Source: Isochrysis galbana
Lineage: Eukaryota > Haptophyta > Isochrysidales > Isochrysidaceae
Direction: 5' to 3'
Length of the DNA: 64,000 bases
Assembly (NCBI GenBank): GCA_018136815.1
Contig: CM030945.1
Location: forward strand, 161,811-225,810
In this document: positions 63,101-64,000 of the stretch, in pieces
Layout: each line of letters starts with the position of its first letter
Numbering within the stretch: the first letter of the stretch is position 1
Program-made: the position numbers and the translations under genes
Notes under the pieces: generated by a model
The model's database searches: none
Told to the model about the DNA's origin: nothing
What the model saw: the letters and a program-made list of their open reading frames with translations, nothing else

Positions 63101-63500
63101 AGCAGTGAAATCTGCGCGAGGGGCGATCGGTGTGTGTGTGAGCCAGCAGTCACACTGTGAGGGTCTCTGGGCACGGGGAGGTGACAGAACAGGTTGTTGG
63201 TGCGTGGGTGACTGTCTGATGCGCGTGCGCGCGCGTGCGGACGCGCGAGGCAAGCCCGGTGCTCGGGCAGCGTGAAGCACCTTTCGCGGCGCGCGCGCGC
63301 AGCGTCGCTCGGGAGCTACAAAATGGGATCTAGCTCGCGTTGCGCGTCGAGGCAGGGGCCGCGCCTAAAATATGATGGGTAAGGGGTATGGAGACAAGCT
63401 CCCATACCCTTACAGCCGCCAACGAGGCGGTCTGAGAGGCATGGGAGGAGCCGGCGCGGCACGGCGCCGGCGCGCAGCACCTCCGAAGGTGCTTCGCCTC
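60182..63500 (+). mobile_element. Complete-looking piggyBac-type DNA transposon
   Basis: Flanked by TTAA (60178-60181, 63501-63504), the target duplication of the superfamily. The ends are inverted: GAGGCG...AAGCACC on the left, the complement of the GGTGCTTCGCCTC right end, with an internal CGAAGGTGCTTCG at each side. The restored target TATCTCTTAAGAGATA is a 16-bp palindrome. One two-exon transposase fills most of the 3.3 kb. No disabling mutation is visible, so it may still be active. Confidence 0.88.
60225..63108 (+). CDS. piggyBac transposase with SAP domain and C-terminal zinc-binding domain
   Basis: Exons 60225-62275 and 62484-63108; the intron GCAG|GTGCGC to CTCAG|AG joins in phase 2; 891 aa. 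An acidic leader is followed by a SAP DNA-binding motif at about 140-180 (VKDLKVSELKMHLCWRAMPV, GDKATLAERLRGAL). The DDE_Tnp_1_7 core has the three acidic sites FSIDEITWGFQGR, IYWDNLYPSLEV and HMNNVDRFDQ. The second exon carries the Cys/His-rich end domain (YCGLTCC, then VWCVRCERAFHPACYTIYH), matching the end-binding CRD of piggyBac. ATG 60225 is the first in frame after the left end; the GTG upstream is ignored. The family excises and inserts at TTAA. If the intron were retained, the protein would stop at 62288 without the zinc domain. Confidence 0.88.
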
Positions 63501-63504
63501 TTAA

Positions 63505-64000
63505 GAGATAATGTAAGTATATACTACTAATTATGCGCATTTTTCTTGCGGGCCGTAGTGCGTAGTGCGCTTCCATGAGGGGTCCGGGAACGGTACAAGG
63601 GCAAGAGGGGAAGGGAGAGACGGGGGTTGAGGAGCTATTCATTCCCAATCACCATTCATATCTTATACCTTGTGCTGCACCCGATTTCTCAACTTCTTGC
63701 AACGTCATTGGCCAAAAGCCGCATCAAAAGCCGCTTGAAAGAGGGCCGGTCTTGGTCGGTCTAATCGCTCCGTTGACATGGCGGAGCGCAAAGTCGACGG
63801 GTCGGGTTCCCGCTTTTCCATGGATGGGATGGAACGGAAGGATGACGGGCCACGGAGTCTTGTTGGGGAAATGGGAGGTGAGAGCGAAAGCCCACTCTCT
63901 TGTCCTACTCCCGTCACAACATTGCGCCCGTGAACCCAAGGCGGAGACTCACCCATGCTGAACCAATCAGAGTTCTTTGTGCCACGCGTCGGAGACGTTT
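63505..64000. other. Stretch without a supported gene
   Basis: AT-rich piece to 63540, then mixed sequence. The open frame 63575-63961 has no recognisable domain. Confidence 0.35.

Overview
The window is nuclear DNA of a eukaryote. Its genes are intron-rich (GT-AG introns plus several GC-AG introns), the base composition is GC-rich with long C/G homopolymers and CT/GA microsatellites, and about half of the sequence is transposon debris. Three genes suggest a flagellated alga with a secondary plastid: a eukaryotic-type glutamine synthetase II with a hydrophobic leader followed by an Ala/Arg-rich stretch, a TMEM107-like ciliary transition-zone protein, and an AMP-kinase beta subunit. GC content and GC-AG introns fit a haptophyte best. 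That assignment is inference, because no rRNA or organelle marker is present.

Layout of the cellular genes. 3.9-6.8 kb: a small unknown gene and a mitochondrial OXA1/YidC-type insertase, divergently arranged. 12.9-14.5 kb: plastid glutamine synthetase. 19.6-20.3 kb: pterin-4a-carbinolamine dehydratase. 28.3-29.5 kb: FkbM-type methyltransferase. 32.6-35.6 kb: a seven-exon gene joining a sugar/inositol-type nucleotidyltransferase domain, a Ser/Thr kinase domain and a C-terminal membrane anchor. 43.1-46.3 kb: an AMPK beta subunit (glycogen-binding domain plus complex-assembly domain) continuing in frame into a PX domain and two PH domains. 51.3-53.1 kb: a TOG-like/IQ/CAP-Gly microtubule protein. 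53.9-54.7 kb: a single-domain MgtE-type cation transporter. 56.7-57.4 kb: TMEM107.

Layout of the mobile DNA. There is a 3.8-kb internally deleted Ty1/copia element with 613-bp LTRs and 5-bp target duplication, plus a solo LTR of the same family. A non-LTR retrotransposon family occurs in many copies, with a short hairpin just before the first ATG and an oligo-T 3' tail. Shorter retroposons have 16-17 bp target duplications. There are MITEs (one with its empty site elsewhere in the window), hAT relics, a complete-looking piggyBac element with SAP and zinc-finger domains, and a palindromic 197-bp satellite split by a retrotransposon.

The least explained material is two islands (20.84-27.65 kb and 49.53-50.42 kb). 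Both start with the same 25-nt left end and finish with the same 41-nt right end, and the two ends share an inverted core TTGCCTTCATTTGGT. They carry compact, overlapping intronless ORFs: a myristoylation-type membrane protein overlapping by ATGA with a membrane-anchored triple cystine-knot protein, a cytochrome b561-like fragment and unknown ORFs. I infer remnants of a virus-like (for example polinton-like) or large transposon family. Gene models here are read by eye; exon borders are predictions from splice consensus and domain continuity.
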